The notes: generated from the sequence alone by a model not told the origin. A DNA stretch of 49,391 nucleotides from Formosa sp. (GCA_018673215.1 JABHDE010000015.1:1-49391); one strand, 5' to 3'; shown: positions 30,704 through 37,851, counted from the stretch's first letter. Program-made: numbers and translations.

Positions 30704-32011
30704 ATGGAAGCTCAAAACATTTCAGTAGGATTAGATATCGGTACCACAAAAATTGTGGCAATGATTGGTCGTAAAAATGAGTATGACAAATTAGAAATAC
30801 TAGGGATCGGTAAGTCCAAAAGTCTGGGTGTACATAGAGGTGTTGTAAATAATATTACACAAACCATTCAGTCCATTCAGCAAGCTGTTTTGGAATCCGA
30901 AACAGATTCAGGGCTAAAAATTGGAGAAGTCACTGTCGGTATTGCTGGACAGCACATTCGCAGTCTTCAACACAGTGATTATATCACCCGAGAAAATTCT
31001 GAATTGGTCATTAACGAAGAAGATATAGATCGTCTTATCAATCAAGTTCATAAACTAGTAATGCTCCCAGGTGAAGAAATTATTCATGTGTTGCCACAGG
31101 ATTATAAAGTAGATGGACAAGCAGAAGTGAAGGAGCCTATTGGGATGTACGGCGAACGCCTTGAAGCTAATTTTCATGTTGTAGTTGGGCAAGTATCTTC
31201 CATTCGAAATATTGGCCGTTGCGTTCAAACTGCGGGCTTAGAATTGGATGGGATCACATTAGAGCCCTTAGCATCCGCTAATGCAGTACTTAGTCAAGAA
31301 GAAAAAGAAGCAGGAGTTGCTTTGATTGATATTGGAGGAGGAACAACGGACTTAGCGGTCTTTAAAGATGGGATCATTAGACATACAGCAGTCATTCCTT
31401 TTGGTGGAAATGTGATTACAGAAGACATCAAAGAAGGTTGTTCGATTATAGAAAAACAAGCCGAATTATTAAAAATAAAATTTGGATCGGCATGGCCGGG
31501 CGAAAATAAGGATAATGAAATTGTTTCCATCCCTGGACTTAGAGGTCGTGATCCTAAAGAAATTACGCTCAAAAATTTATCTAAAATAATTCATGCTAGA
31601 GTGGTCGAGATTATTGAGCAAGTCTATGTAGAAATAAAAAACTACGGACATGAGGAGCAAAAGAAAAAACTAATAGCCGGAATTGTATTAACTGGGGGTG
31701 GAAGCCAGTTGAAGCATTTAAAGCAGTTGGTAGAATATATTACAGGAATGGATACTAGAGTTGGATACCCTAATGAGCATTTGGCTGGCGATAGCGATAG
31801 CGACATAACAAGTCCAATGTATGCTACTGCAGTAGGACTGGTGATGGACAGTTTGATGCGTCAAGAAAAACGAACGAATGAAACCCCAGAAGTAGAAGCC
31901 GATGCAGATGATGAATCTGCCCCAATAACTGTTGAAACGCCTCGTGACAATCGCAGCTTTTTGGATAAGTTAACCGAAAGAGTAAAAGACTTTTTAGACA
32001 ACGCAGAATAA
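30704..32011 (+). CDS. ftsA: Cell division protein FtsA
   Basis: FtsA is the actin-like protein that tethers FtsZ to the membrane. I choose ATG 30704 (MEAQNISVGLDIGTTKIVAM, 435 residues); an upstream frame start at 30668 would overlap ftsQ and adds 12 atypical residues. Actin-fold motifs are DIGTTKIVAMIG, the SHS2 (1C) domain at about residues 85-165, LIDIGGGTTDLAVF and GIVLTGGGSQLKHL. The end is a likely amphipathic membrane-targeting helix (SFLDKLTERVKDFLDN). An acidic linker (EVEADADDESA) precedes it. ftsZ follows after 27 bp. Confidence 0.96.
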   Translation: MEAQNISVGLDIGTTKIVAMIGRKNEYDKLEILGIGKSKSLGVHRGVVNNITQTIQSIQQAVLESETDSGLKIGEVTVGIAGQHIRSLQHSDYITRENSELVINEEDIDRLINQVHKLVMLPGEEIIHVLPQDYKVDGQAEVKEPIGMYGERLEANFHVVVGQVSSIRNIGRCVQTAGLELDGITLEPLASANAVLSQEEKEAGVALIDIGGGTTDLAVFKDGIIRHTAVIPFGGNVITEDIKEGCSIIEKQAELLKIKFGSAWPGENKDNEIVSIPGLRGRDPKEITLKNLSKIIHARVVEIIEQVYVEIKNYGHEEQKKKLIAGIVLTGGGSQLKHLKQLVEYITGMDTRVGYPNEHLAGDSDSDITSPMYATAVGLVMDSLMRQEKRTNETPEVEADADDESAPITVETPRDNRSFLDKLTERVKDFLDNAE

Positions 32012-32038
32012 AAATATATAACCAGTAAAATTAAGTAT

Positions 32039-33964
32039 ATGAGCAGTAATAATAATTTTGGAATCACATTCGATCTCCCAAAAAACCAATCCAACGTCAT
32101 TAAAGTTATTGGAGTTGGGGGAGGCGGAAGCAACGCAATTAACCACATGTTCAAACAAGGTATTAAAGGGGTCGATTTTGTAATATGCAACACCGATTCA
32201 CAAGCTTTAAACAACAGTGGTGTTCCCAATAAAATTCAATTAGGGGTAAACCTTACTGAAGGATTAGGAGCGGGTGCAAATCCTGAAATAGGAGAGCAAT
32301 CTGCCGTTGAGAGTTTGGAAGACATCCGTACCATGTTAACCACTAATACTAAAATGGTCTTTATTACGGCTGGTATGGGTGGTGGAACAGGAACAGGAGC
32401 CGCACCAATCATTGCTAAAATGGCAAAAGAAATGGACATCCTAACTGTGGGAATTGTTACGATGCCTTTTGAATTTGAAGGAAAAATAAGAAATGCGCAA
32501 GCCCACCAAGGGATTGAAAAATTTCGAAAAACCGTCGATTCGTTGGTGATTATAAATAACAATAAGTTAAGAGATGTATATGGTAATTTAGGGTTTAAAG
32601 CTGGTTTCTCTAAAGCCGATGAAGTACTCTCTACCGCTGCTCGTGGGATTGCAGAAGTTATCACGCATCATTACCTACAAAACATTGATTTACGAGATGC
32701 CAAAACAGTATTGAGTAATAGCGGAACTGCTATTATGGGGTCTTCGACTGCTGCGGGTCAAAACAGAGCTCAGAAAGCAATTACAAATGCTTTAGATTCT
32801 CCATTGCTTAACGATAATAAAATCACAGGTGCTAAAAACGTATTATTGCTCATCGTTTCTGGCGCTCAAGAAATTACAATTGATGAAATAGGAGAAATTA
32901 ACGATCATATTCAAGCTGAGGCTGGTTACGGTGCCAATATTATCATGGGAGTTGGTGAAGATGAAAGTCTAGGAGAAGCTATTTCAGTGACCATTATTGC
33001 TACTGGATTTGATGTGGATCAACAAAATGACATCACCAATACTGAAGTTAAAAAAGTAGTTCATGCGTTAGAAGATGAACAAACAATGCAACACGATTTG
33101 CTGCCCCTAGATCCTGTAGGTACCCCATCAACTTCTGTTGAAACGGTCAACGAGAATACGGTGGTATATAATTTAGAAGAAGATGATGCAGAAGTTGTAG
33201 CAGAAGTTTCTAGTGAGTCAGAATTAATTTCAACTTCAGAAGCCATCAAAAATATAGAGGTTACATATGAAGAAGTTCATGCAGAAGATGAGGATGAGTT
33301 TATTATCAACGAAGTTACCACAATATCATCTGAAGAAAACGATTTTGAAGTAGTTCAAGAAGATCAAACAATGCTCACATTTGATCTTCCAATTTCTAAT
33401 AAGTCATTGAAATCTGAATCTGAAGAAATAGAAGTCTTTACACTTGAAGAAACATCGAAAGATATCGAAGTTAACGATATTAAAGTACATGATTATATTG
33501 AATTAATTCCGGTAACGGAAGCCAATGAAACAGGAGAAACGCGTTATGTCTTGGACGATCATATTGTATTAGAGCAAACAGATCAAAAATATCAGGATAA
33601 AAAACAAGCGGACGACCTTGTAGTTGATGAAGAAATGACATTCACCAAAGTAACGGTCAAAGAACGTACCGTTACATCGGAGCCAGAAGAATCAATCAAC
33701 CCCTACGACAGTCCAATTTCAATCACACTTCGTGAGAGAGCGGATGAAAGACGTCAAAAGATGAAGGCTTTTAATTACAAATTCAATACCTCTAAAATTG
33801 AGGAAATTGAAAAAGAGCCTGCTTACAAACGGCAAGGTGTTAATTTGAACGATGTTCAGCATTCTTCTGATGTACAGTCTTCTAGAACCACTATCGGGCT
33901 GGACGATAATGATGAGGTTCAGTTACGATCCAATAACTCCTATTTACATGACAATGTAGATTAA
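32039..33964 (+). CDS. ftsZ: Cell division protein FtsZ with long C-terminal region
   Basis: FtsZ is the tubulin-like GTPase that forms the division ring. The GTPase core (about residues 15-330) has IKVIGVGGGGSNAINHM, NTDSQAL, the tubulin signature MGGGTGTGAAP (114-120 region) and ATGFDVDQQND at the end of the core. The 641-residue length is large compared with about 380 in E. coli because of a roughly 300-residue acidic, presumably disordered linker. A basic segment (LRERADERRQKMKAF) and a C-terminal tail ending NSYLHDNVD follow. Long tails are usual in Bacteroidota. It is the last gene of the cluster. Confidence 0.97.
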   Translation: MSSNNNFGITFDLPKNQSNVIKVIGVGGGGSNAINHMFKQGIKGVDFVICNTDSQALNNSGVPNKIQLGVNLTEGLGAGANPEIGEQSAVESLEDIRTMLTTNTKMVFITAGMGGGTGTGAAPIIAKMAKEMDILTVGIVTMPFEFEGKIRNAQAHQGIEKFRKTVDSLVIINNNKLRDVYGNLGFKAGFSKADEVLSTAARGIAEVITHHYLQNIDLRDAKTVLSNSGTAIMGSSTAAGQNRAQKAITNALDSPLLNDNKITGAKNVLLLIVSGAQEITIDEIGEINDHIQAEAGYGANIIMGVGEDESLGEAISVTIIATGFDVDQQNDITNTEVKKVVHALEDEQTMQHDLLPLDPVGTPSTSVETVNENTVVYNLEEDDAEVVAEVSSESELISTSEAIKNIEVTYEEVHAEDEDEFIINEVTTISSEENDFEVVQEDQTMLTFDLPISNKSLKSESEEIEVFTLEETSKDIEVNDIKVHDYIELIPVTEANETGETRYVLDDHIVLEQTDQKYQDKKQADDLVVDEEMTFTKVTVKERTVTSEPEESINPYDSPISITLRERADERRQKMKAFNYKFNTSKIEEIEKEPAYKRQGVNLNDVQHSSDVQSSRTTIGLDDNDEVQLRSNNSYLHDNVD

Positions 33965-33986
33965 GACTAATTTATATTCATATTCT

Positions 33987-34023
33987 AAAACCTGAAAAGC
34001 AATTTCATTTTCAGGTTTTTTTT
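33987..34023 (+). terminator. Terminator after ftsZ, end of the dcw cluster
   Basis: AAAACCTGAAAA (33987-33998) and TTTTCAGGTTTT (34008-34019) form a perfect 12-bp stem with a 9-base loop, followed by further T residues. It lies 22 bp after the ftsZ stop. Confidence 0.93.
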
Positions 34024-34053
34024 ATTTTCAAGAATAAGAAACTATGTTTTTGT

Positions 34054-34061
34054 TATATTCG
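34054..34061 (+). promoter_or_regulatory. Candidate -7 element for yqeY
   Basis: TATATTCG matches five of six fixed positions of TAnnTTTG and lies 23 bp before the yqeY start, just after the ftsZ terminator. Confidence 0.45.
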
Positions 34062-34084
34062 CATACTAATTAAAATTCAATCTT

Positions 34085-34531
34085 ATGAGCTTACAAGAGT
34101 CCGTAATGACAGCGCTTAAAGTCGCAATGAAATCCAAAGATACCGTAGCCCTCACAGCACTACGGTCGGTAAAATCTGCCATATTATTAGCCCAAACTAG
34201 TGGTTCTGGTCCGGATATGAATGAAGAAGATGAATTCAAATTATTGCAAAAACTAGTCAAACAGCGTCGCGACAGTGCGGCTATCTTCACGCAGCAAAAT
34301 CGTTTAGATTTAGCCGAGCCTGAATTAGCAGAAGCGGAGGTGATCAGTCAATTTTTGCCTCAAATGTTAGACGAGTCTGAAGTCGAAAAAGTAGTGGTTG
34401 ATACCATTGCATCTTTAGGGGCTTCGGGGATGAAAGACATGGGTCGTGTGATGGGGGTTGTGAGCAAAACGCTCGCAGGCAAAACAGATGGAAAAACAAT
34501 ATCAACTTTAGTAAAAGCTAAGTTGTCTTAA
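34085..34531 (+). CDS. GatB/YqeY domain-containing protein
   Basis: YqeY-type proteins resemble the tail domain of the GatB amidotransferase subunit, which contacts tRNA; the role of the free-standing form is not settled. The 148-residue protein has the family pattern MSLQESVMTALKVAMKSKDT, ALRSVKSAILL, the KLVKQRRDSAAIF helix, ELAEAEVISQFLPQML and the C-terminal GASGMKDMGRVMGVV segment. It has its own promoter and terminator upstream, and tRNA-Arg lies 7 bp past its stop, so the tRNA is probably on its transcript. Confidence 0.93.
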   Translation: MSLQESVMTALKVAMKSKDTVALTALRSVKSAILLAQTSGSGPDMNEEDEFKLLQKLVKQRRDSAAIFTQQNRLDLAEPELAEAEVISQFLPQMLDESEVEKVVVDTIASLGASGMKDMGRVMGVVSKTLAGKTDGKTISTLVKAKLS

Positions 34532-34538
34532 ACTTAAT

Positions 34539-34612
34539 GGCCCAGTAGTTCAACTGGATAGAATATCAGATTTCGGCTCTGACGGTTGGGGGTTCGAATC
34601 CCTTCTGGGTCA
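34539..34612 (+). tRNA. tRNA-Arg (anticodon TCG)
   Basis: The 74-base sequence folds as a cloverleaf. The acceptor stem GGCCCAG/CTGGGTC has one G-T wobble. The D arm is GTTC/GAAT. The anticodon stem TCAGA/TCTGA encloses the loop TTTCGGC, whose anticodon TCG reads CGA arginine codons. The T arm is GGGGG/CCCTT with the loop TTCGAAT. The discriminator base is A and CCA is not encoded. It lies 7 bp after yqeY and is the last core gene before a small accessory patch. Confidence 0.93.
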
Positions 34613-34632
34613 CGAATAAATAGTACAATAAG

Positions 34633-34663
34633 AAAAAACGCCAAGCTTGCTTGAGCGTTTTTT
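34633..34663. terminator. Terminator after tRNA-Arg (bidirectional)
   Basis: AAAAAACGC (34633-34641) pairs with GCGTTTTTT (34655-34663). An inner CAAGC/GCTTG stem (34642-34646, 34649-34653) and a single bulged A complete the hairpin. A-rich and T-rich flanks make it usable from both strands. An outer perfect inverted repeat AATAGTAC (34619-34626) and GTACTATT (34669-34676) encloses it. Confidence 0.88.
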
Positions 34664-34678
34664 TGTTGGTACTATTTT

Positions 34679-34719
34679 CAAAGCGGAGCTTTGTTGGGTC
34701 AGCGCAGCTAATCCAACAA
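34679..34719. repeat. Pair of adjacent hairpins, REP-like extragenic element
   Basis: CAAAGC-GGA-GCTTTG (34679-34693) is a perfect 6-3-6 hairpin. It is followed at once, sharing three bases, by a 13-bp imperfect stem from 34691 to 34719 (arms TTGTTGGGTCAGC and GCTAATCCAACAA, loop GCA, one wobble, one mismatch). AGCGGAGCT and AGCGCAGCT recur at the two tips. No T tract follows, so these are not simple terminators. Copies elsewhere in the genome would confirm a repeat family; I see none in this window. Confidence 0.45.
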
Positions 34720-34751
34720 TCAATAAATTACCGTTAATGAGAAGAGGAGAG

Positions 34752-35091
34752 TCACTCCTTTTTGAGCTTAAACGCATCGATGATAAATTGAGGGGTATAG
34801 CCATGAAACCGTTTATCAAAAAAGAGACCTACTTCGTTTTCACTCACAAAAGTATAAATTCTCATGCCATCGCTAAAGCTATTTTGATTGTTAGTATATA
34901 AATACGCTTTTTTGTCTGAATCCCACATTCTATCATTTCGCTTGATCCATTTACCAGAACCTTCAACACAGCAAACTGACTGTTGAGCCAGTTCCGTTTT
35001 TGCTTTTTTTATTGAAGTGACAATAGAAATTAATTCCCATTTTCGATCATGACCTTCAAGATTTATTTGATTTGATTACGGCGTATTTCAT
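34752..35091 (-). pseudogene. Small unknown protein gene with a one-base frameshift
   Basis: I do not recognise this family. On the minus strand ATG at 35091 reads MKYAVIKSNKS and then hits TGA. One frame over, an open stretch of 107 codons runs to TGA at 34752-34754, including EGHDRKWELISIVTSIKKAK, CVEGSGKWIKRNDRMWDSDK, RIYTFVSENEVGLFF and YTPQFIIDAFKLKKE. That frame lacks its own start codon upstream. Removing one base at about 35061-35066 joins them into a fluent 112-residue protein, MKYAVIKSNKLEGHDRKWEL onward. The composition looks like a genuine soluble protein. The plus-strand frame over the same DNA reads poorly. The 140 bp upstream (35092-35230) show nothing I can call. Confidence 0.6.
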
Positions 35092-35230
35092 AATGCTATT
35101 ATTACACGAATTTTTTGACAGTTTTTTGAAGCGAGTACATGAAGATCACAAGCAAAAGTTGTAATTTTGAAAAAGTTAACCATAGATTTAATATTTTTTG
35201 AACGATTAAAAATTACGAGTCAGCAATTCA

Positions 35231-35482
35231 CTACTTAGATTTTTTGTAGAGTAAGCTTTTTCTTTTTTCTCGAATTTCTAAGCGATTTTTAACGACCCTG
35301 TAAATTGCTGCTTCGATGATTTCGTGTTTTTCACCATTCATAATATTAGTGATATGCCCAGTTGAGTAAGGCATACCGTTTTTGTTGAATTCGTGACACT
35401 CCATTAATTCCTTTTGAATGATGGGTGCATATCGATTTCCAATTACGCTTTTTATGATTTGCTTGTCAGACTTAGTAATCAT
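35231..35482 (-). CDS. Small phage-type protein, possible DNA-binding (83 aa)
   Basis: The 83-residue protein MITKSDKQIIKSVIGNRYAP onward has a layout I associate with small regulators in Bacteroidota prophages and mobile elements: a basic N-terminal helix, the segment PYSTGHITNIMNGEKHEIIE that could form a helix-turn-helix recognition unit, and a very basic tail (REKRKSLLYKKSK). Function is an inference from this pattern. It is transcribed divergently from the broken HTH repressor gene, with 95 bp between the two starts and a perfect palindrome in the gap, which resembles a cI/cro-type arrangement. Confidence 0.65.
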   Translation of the reverse strand: MITKSDKQIIKSVIGNRYAPIIQKELMECHEFNKNGMPYSTGHITNIMNGEKHEIIEAAIYRVVKNRLEIREKRKSLLYKKSK

Positions 35483-35547
35483 AGAAAATTTTGTTTTTTT
35501 AATTCATTTTTTCTGTTATTTTACTGATAGTTTACAGATACAAATTA

Positions 35548-35565
35548 TAGATAAAATAATATCTA
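35548..35565. promoter_or_regulatory. Palindrome between the divergent regulators, possible operator
   Basis: TAGATA, six A/T-rich bases, TATCTA form a perfect 6-6-6 inverted repeat 12 bp before the HTH gene's ATG. GATA-containing half sites also occur just upstream (TGATAG at 35525-35530, CAGATA at 35535-35540). This is where a repressor of both divergent genes would be expected to bind. I see no clean TAnnTTTG promoter in the gap. Confidence 0.4.
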
Positions 35566-35577
35566 ACTTCCTAATTA

Positions 35578-35948
35578 ATGGATAAAATAAAAACTAATAT
35601 AAAGAAAGAGTTTTACAAATAGCTAAAGACAAGGGACTTAGCTATGAATTTTTCTTTAGCGACTTAGGACTATCGTATTCAAATTTTAAAGGAAAACAAA
35701 GAAATACATCGCTTCAATCGGATTCAATAGATAAAATTATATCTAAATACACCGATGTGGATTTACATTGGTTAATCACCGGTGAGAAGAAATATGCGAT
35801 TCATGAGGCGTCAAATAAAGTAAATGAGCCAACAAATGAGCCTGATTATAAAGCCAAATATCACCAGTGTACCGAAAATTACATGAAATTAAATCAAGAG
35901 GTCATAGCCCTAAGATCTGAAAATAAACACTTAAATAAAGAGGAGTAA
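35578..35948 (+). pseudogene. Phage-type helix-turn-helix repressor, broken by a one-base frameshift
   Basis: From ATG 35578 the frame reads MDKIKTNIKKEFYK and stops at TAG 35620-35622. One base lost in an A run at about 35601-35603 explains this. Restoring it gives MDKIKTNIKERVLQIAKDKG, then LSYEFFFSDLGLSYSNFKGK, a helix-turn-helix. DKIISKYTDVDLHWLITGEK follows, the hallmark of flavobacterial phage-repressor N termini. The C-terminal coiled coil (YKAKYHQCTENYMKLNQEVI) ends at 35948; the restored length is 123 residues. No S24 peptidase domain is present. There is no ATG, GTG or TTG in the second frame until 35757, after the HTH, so no intact DNA-binding product is made without frameshifting. 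Confidence 0.8.
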
Positions 35949-36057
35949 CAACAGCAGTACAATTCTTGTTTTCAAATTAACGGCTTACTTACAATTATTC
36001 CCTCCTTTAAATTTAGACGTATCAACAGTATTTCTTCAAAATATTAATCAAGTTGAC

Positions 36058-36065
36058 TATCTTTG
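36058..36065 (+). promoter_or_regulatory. -7 promoter element for galE-apt
   Basis: TATCTTTG fully matches TAnnTTTG, 15 bp before the galE ATG at 36081. Its last bases contain the TTG of the longer open frame, which rules out that TTG as the start. The 109 bp between the HTH gene and this element hold nothing else I can call. Confidence 0.7.
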
Positions 36066-36080
36066 AGTTTTAATACACAG

Positions 36081-37109
36081 ATGCAAGAAAAAATTATTGT
36101 TACAGGCGGTTGTGGATATATTGGGTCTCACACAGTCATCACACTGATAAACCACAATTATGAAGTGGTGATTTTTGATGATTTGTCAAATTCCAATCTA
36201 AAAATTTTAGATCGCATTCAGAAAATTACAGGGATAAAACCCCATTTCGAACAAGTTGACTTGAAATCTTCTGAAGCGACTCATGCTGTTTTTAAGACTC
36301 ATAAAGACTCAAAGGCAGTCATCCATTTTGCAGCGCATAAAGCAGTGGCGGAATCCATTCATAATCCGTTGATGTATTATCAAAACAATCTTTTTTCATT
36401 AATCAATACATTGAAAGCACAGCAAGATAACAGTATCAAACACCATATTTTTTCATCATCAGCCACGGTTTATGGGAACCCTTCTCAAATGCCGATCACA
36501 GAAGATGCGCCTACCCAGCGTTCATTTTCACCCTATGGAAATACCAAAAAAATGGCTGAAGAAATTTTAGAAGATTTCACCAATTCACAGTCCGATATCT
36601 CTGTCATTTCATTGCGTTATTTTAATCCCATAGGTGCCCATGAATCTGGACAAATAGGGGAGTTCCCTACAGCAATCCCCAATAATTTGATGCCGTATAT
36701 CACCCAAACAGCCGCTGGTGTCCTAGAAAAGTTAATGGTGTTTGGAAACGATTATCCCACCAAAGATGGCACACCCATTAGAGATTATATCCACGTAGTC
36801 GATTTAGCAGAAGCTCATTTAAAAGCTCTCCAAAGACTCTTGGGTCCAAAATCTCAACCTTTAGAGGTTTTTAATTTAGGCACTGGAAACGGCTACTCTG
36901 TACTAGAAATGATCAAAGCTTTTGAAGCGGTCAGTGGAAGCCTGTTGAATTACGAAATCACAGATCGAAGACCTGGTGACGTTCCCGAAATGTTTGCATC
37001 CACAGCTTTGGCAAAACAAGTCTTGAATTGGGAAGCAAGCCGTAGTTTACATGACATGATTCAATCTTCATGGACATGGGAACAAAACTTAAGAAAGGGG
37101 CTTAAATAA
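36081..37109 (+). CDS. galE: UDP-glucose 4-epimerase
   Basis: GalE interconverts UDP-glucose and UDP-galactose using tightly bound NAD. The 342-residue extended SDR starts at ATG 36081 (MQEKIIVTGGCGYIGSHTVI). It shows the Rossmann GGCGYIGSH, FAAHKAVAES, the catalytic Ser region in FSSSATVYGNP, YxxxK in SPYGNTKKMAEEIL, the LRYFNPIGAH motif and DYIHVVDLAEAH. Family length is about 340. Its stop overlaps the apt start by one base, so the two genes are co-translated. Confidence 0.95.
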   Translation: MQEKIIVTGGCGYIGSHTVITLINHNYEVVIFDDLSNSNLKILDRIQKITGIKPHFEQVDLKSSEATHAVFKTHKDSKAVIHFAAHKAVAESIHNPLMYYQNNLFSLINTLKAQQDNSIKHHIFSSSATVYGNPSQMPITEDAPTQRSFSPYGNTKKMAEEILEDFTNSQSDISVISLRYFNPIGAHESGQIGEFPTAIPNNLMPYITQTAAGVLEKLMVFGNDYPTKDGTPIRDYIHVVDLAEAHLKALQRLLGPKSQPLEVFNLGTGNGYSVLEMIKAFEAVSGSLLNYEITDRRPGDVPEMFASTALAKQVLNWEASRSLHDMIQSSWTWEQNLRKGLK

Positions 37110-37636
37110 TGAAAACACCGACACATACTTTAAAATCATACATCACAGACGTTCAAGATTTTCCAAAAAAGGGAATTGTTTTTAAAGATATCACCTCTTT
37201 ACTACAAAGTCCAGAAGCGGTCAGTCTTTGTTTGGAATCACTTTTATCAGAACTTAAAGACAAAAAAATAGACAAAGTAGTGGCTATAGAAGCGCGCGGT
37301 TTTTTCTTTGGAATGCTTTTAGCTCAGACCTTAAATGTGCCTTTTTTCCCTGTTCGAAAACCCGGAAAGTTACCTCGAAAAGTAGTTTCACAATCTTTTG
37401 ATTTAGAGTACGGATCGGATATTTTAGAGCTGCATGAAGATGCTATAAAATCTGGTGATAAGGTGTTAATTCATGACGACGTATTAGCAACAGGAGGAAC
37501 TGCGGAAGCAGTTTGTAAAATGGTTGAATCTTTAGGGGGTCAAATTGTACAATGCAATTTCATCATGAAACTTAACTTTCTTGAAGGGTTTAAAAAAATA
37601 CAATCGTATCCAATCTATGCGGCACTGACCTATTAA
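37109..37636 (+). CDS. apt: Adenine phosphoribosyltransferase
   Basis: Apt salvages adenine to AMP using PRPP. The 175-residue protein has the family start KSYITDVQDFPKKGIVFKDI, EARGFFFGMLLAQTLNVPFF, RKPGKLPRKV and the PRPP-binding VLIHDDVLATGGTAEAVCKM. Length is normal. It follows galE with a one-base overlap. The last 4 bp overlap the convergent 51-aa gene. Confidence 0.96.
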   Translation: MKTPTHTLKSYITDVQDFPKKGIVFKDITSLLQSPEAVSLCLESLLSELKDKKIDKVVAIEARGFFFGMLLAQTLNVPFFPVRKPGKLPRKVVSQSFDLEYGSDILELHEDAIKSGDKVLIHDDVLATGGTAEAVCKMVESLGGQIVQCNFIMKLNFLEGFKKIQSYPIYAALTY

Positions 37637-37788
37637 TCCAGTGCTTTTTTAGTGACGTACAGTCTCCAGCCAAATAATGCCATTTGTAATTTTGTTGCTT
37701 TGCTAAGATCCACTCGTTTTTTGGTCAAACTTGGAAGGATCCATTTATTGACTTTTGCGAGTGTTTTAAAAAGGACTTTTGAATTCAT
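37633..37788 (-). CDS. Small basic protein of 51 residues, flavobacterial type
   Basis: The frame reads MNSKVLFKTLAKVNKWILPS, then LTKKRVDLSKATKLQMALFG and WRLYVTKKALD. It is basic, with a helical amphipathic N-terminal half and a conserved-looking GWRxYVTxxALD end. I recall similar 50-residue proteins in Flavobacteriaceae that are sometimes mislabelled as SsrA-binding protein; no function is established. It is preceded by a full -7 match only 4 bp from the ATG and converges on apt with a 4-bp overlap. It is shorter than common ORF cut-offs and easily missed. Confidence 0.72.
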   Translation of the reverse strand: MNSKVLFKTLAKVNKWILPSLTKKRVDLSKATKLQMALFGWRLYVTKKALD

Positions 37789-37792
37789 ACTT

Positions 37793-37800
37793 CAAAAATA
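37793..37800 (-). promoter_or_regulatory. -7 element for the 51-aa gene
   Basis: On the minus strand this reads TATTTTTG, a full match to TAnnTTTG, ending 4 bp before the ATG at 37788. Transcription would begin at or just around the start codon, so the mRNA may be leaderless or nearly so. Confidence 0.55.
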
Positions 37801-37843
37801 GAAATTCTTCTTCTAATTCTACACTAATTTCATATCTTAGATT

Positions 37844-37851
37844 TATCTTCG
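37844..37851 (+). promoter_or_regulatory. Candidate -7 element for the cation exchanger
   Basis: TATCTTCG matches five of six fixed positions of TAnnTTTG, 16 bp before the start at 37868. A second near match, TATCTTAG, lies at 37833-37840. Confidence 0.45.

Noticed and set aside
31787-31805. GATAGC direct repeat in ftsA
   Set aside because: It encodes an Asp-Ser repeat (DSDSD) within a normal coding frame; no structural significance is apparent.
34606-34700. TGGGTCA repeated at the tRNA 3' end and at 34694-34700 as an attachment-site duplication
   Set aside because: Seven bases only, 88 bp apart, and the second copy is part of a hairpin arm; no integrase nearby.
34647-34901. 84-codon plus-strand frame after tRNA-Arg
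   Set aside because: It runs through the terminator and hairpins, and the minus strand over the same DNA reads a much more protein-like sequence (the frameshifted small gene).
35605-35622. Programmed -1 frameshift restoring the HTH gene
   Set aside because: The site lacks a classic A-AAA-AAG type slippery heptamer and I see no clear downstream stem; a lost base in an A run is simpler.
36063-36080. TTG start giving galE six extra N-terminal residues
   Set aside because: The TTG lies inside the -7 promoter element; ATG 36081 gives the normal GalE start.
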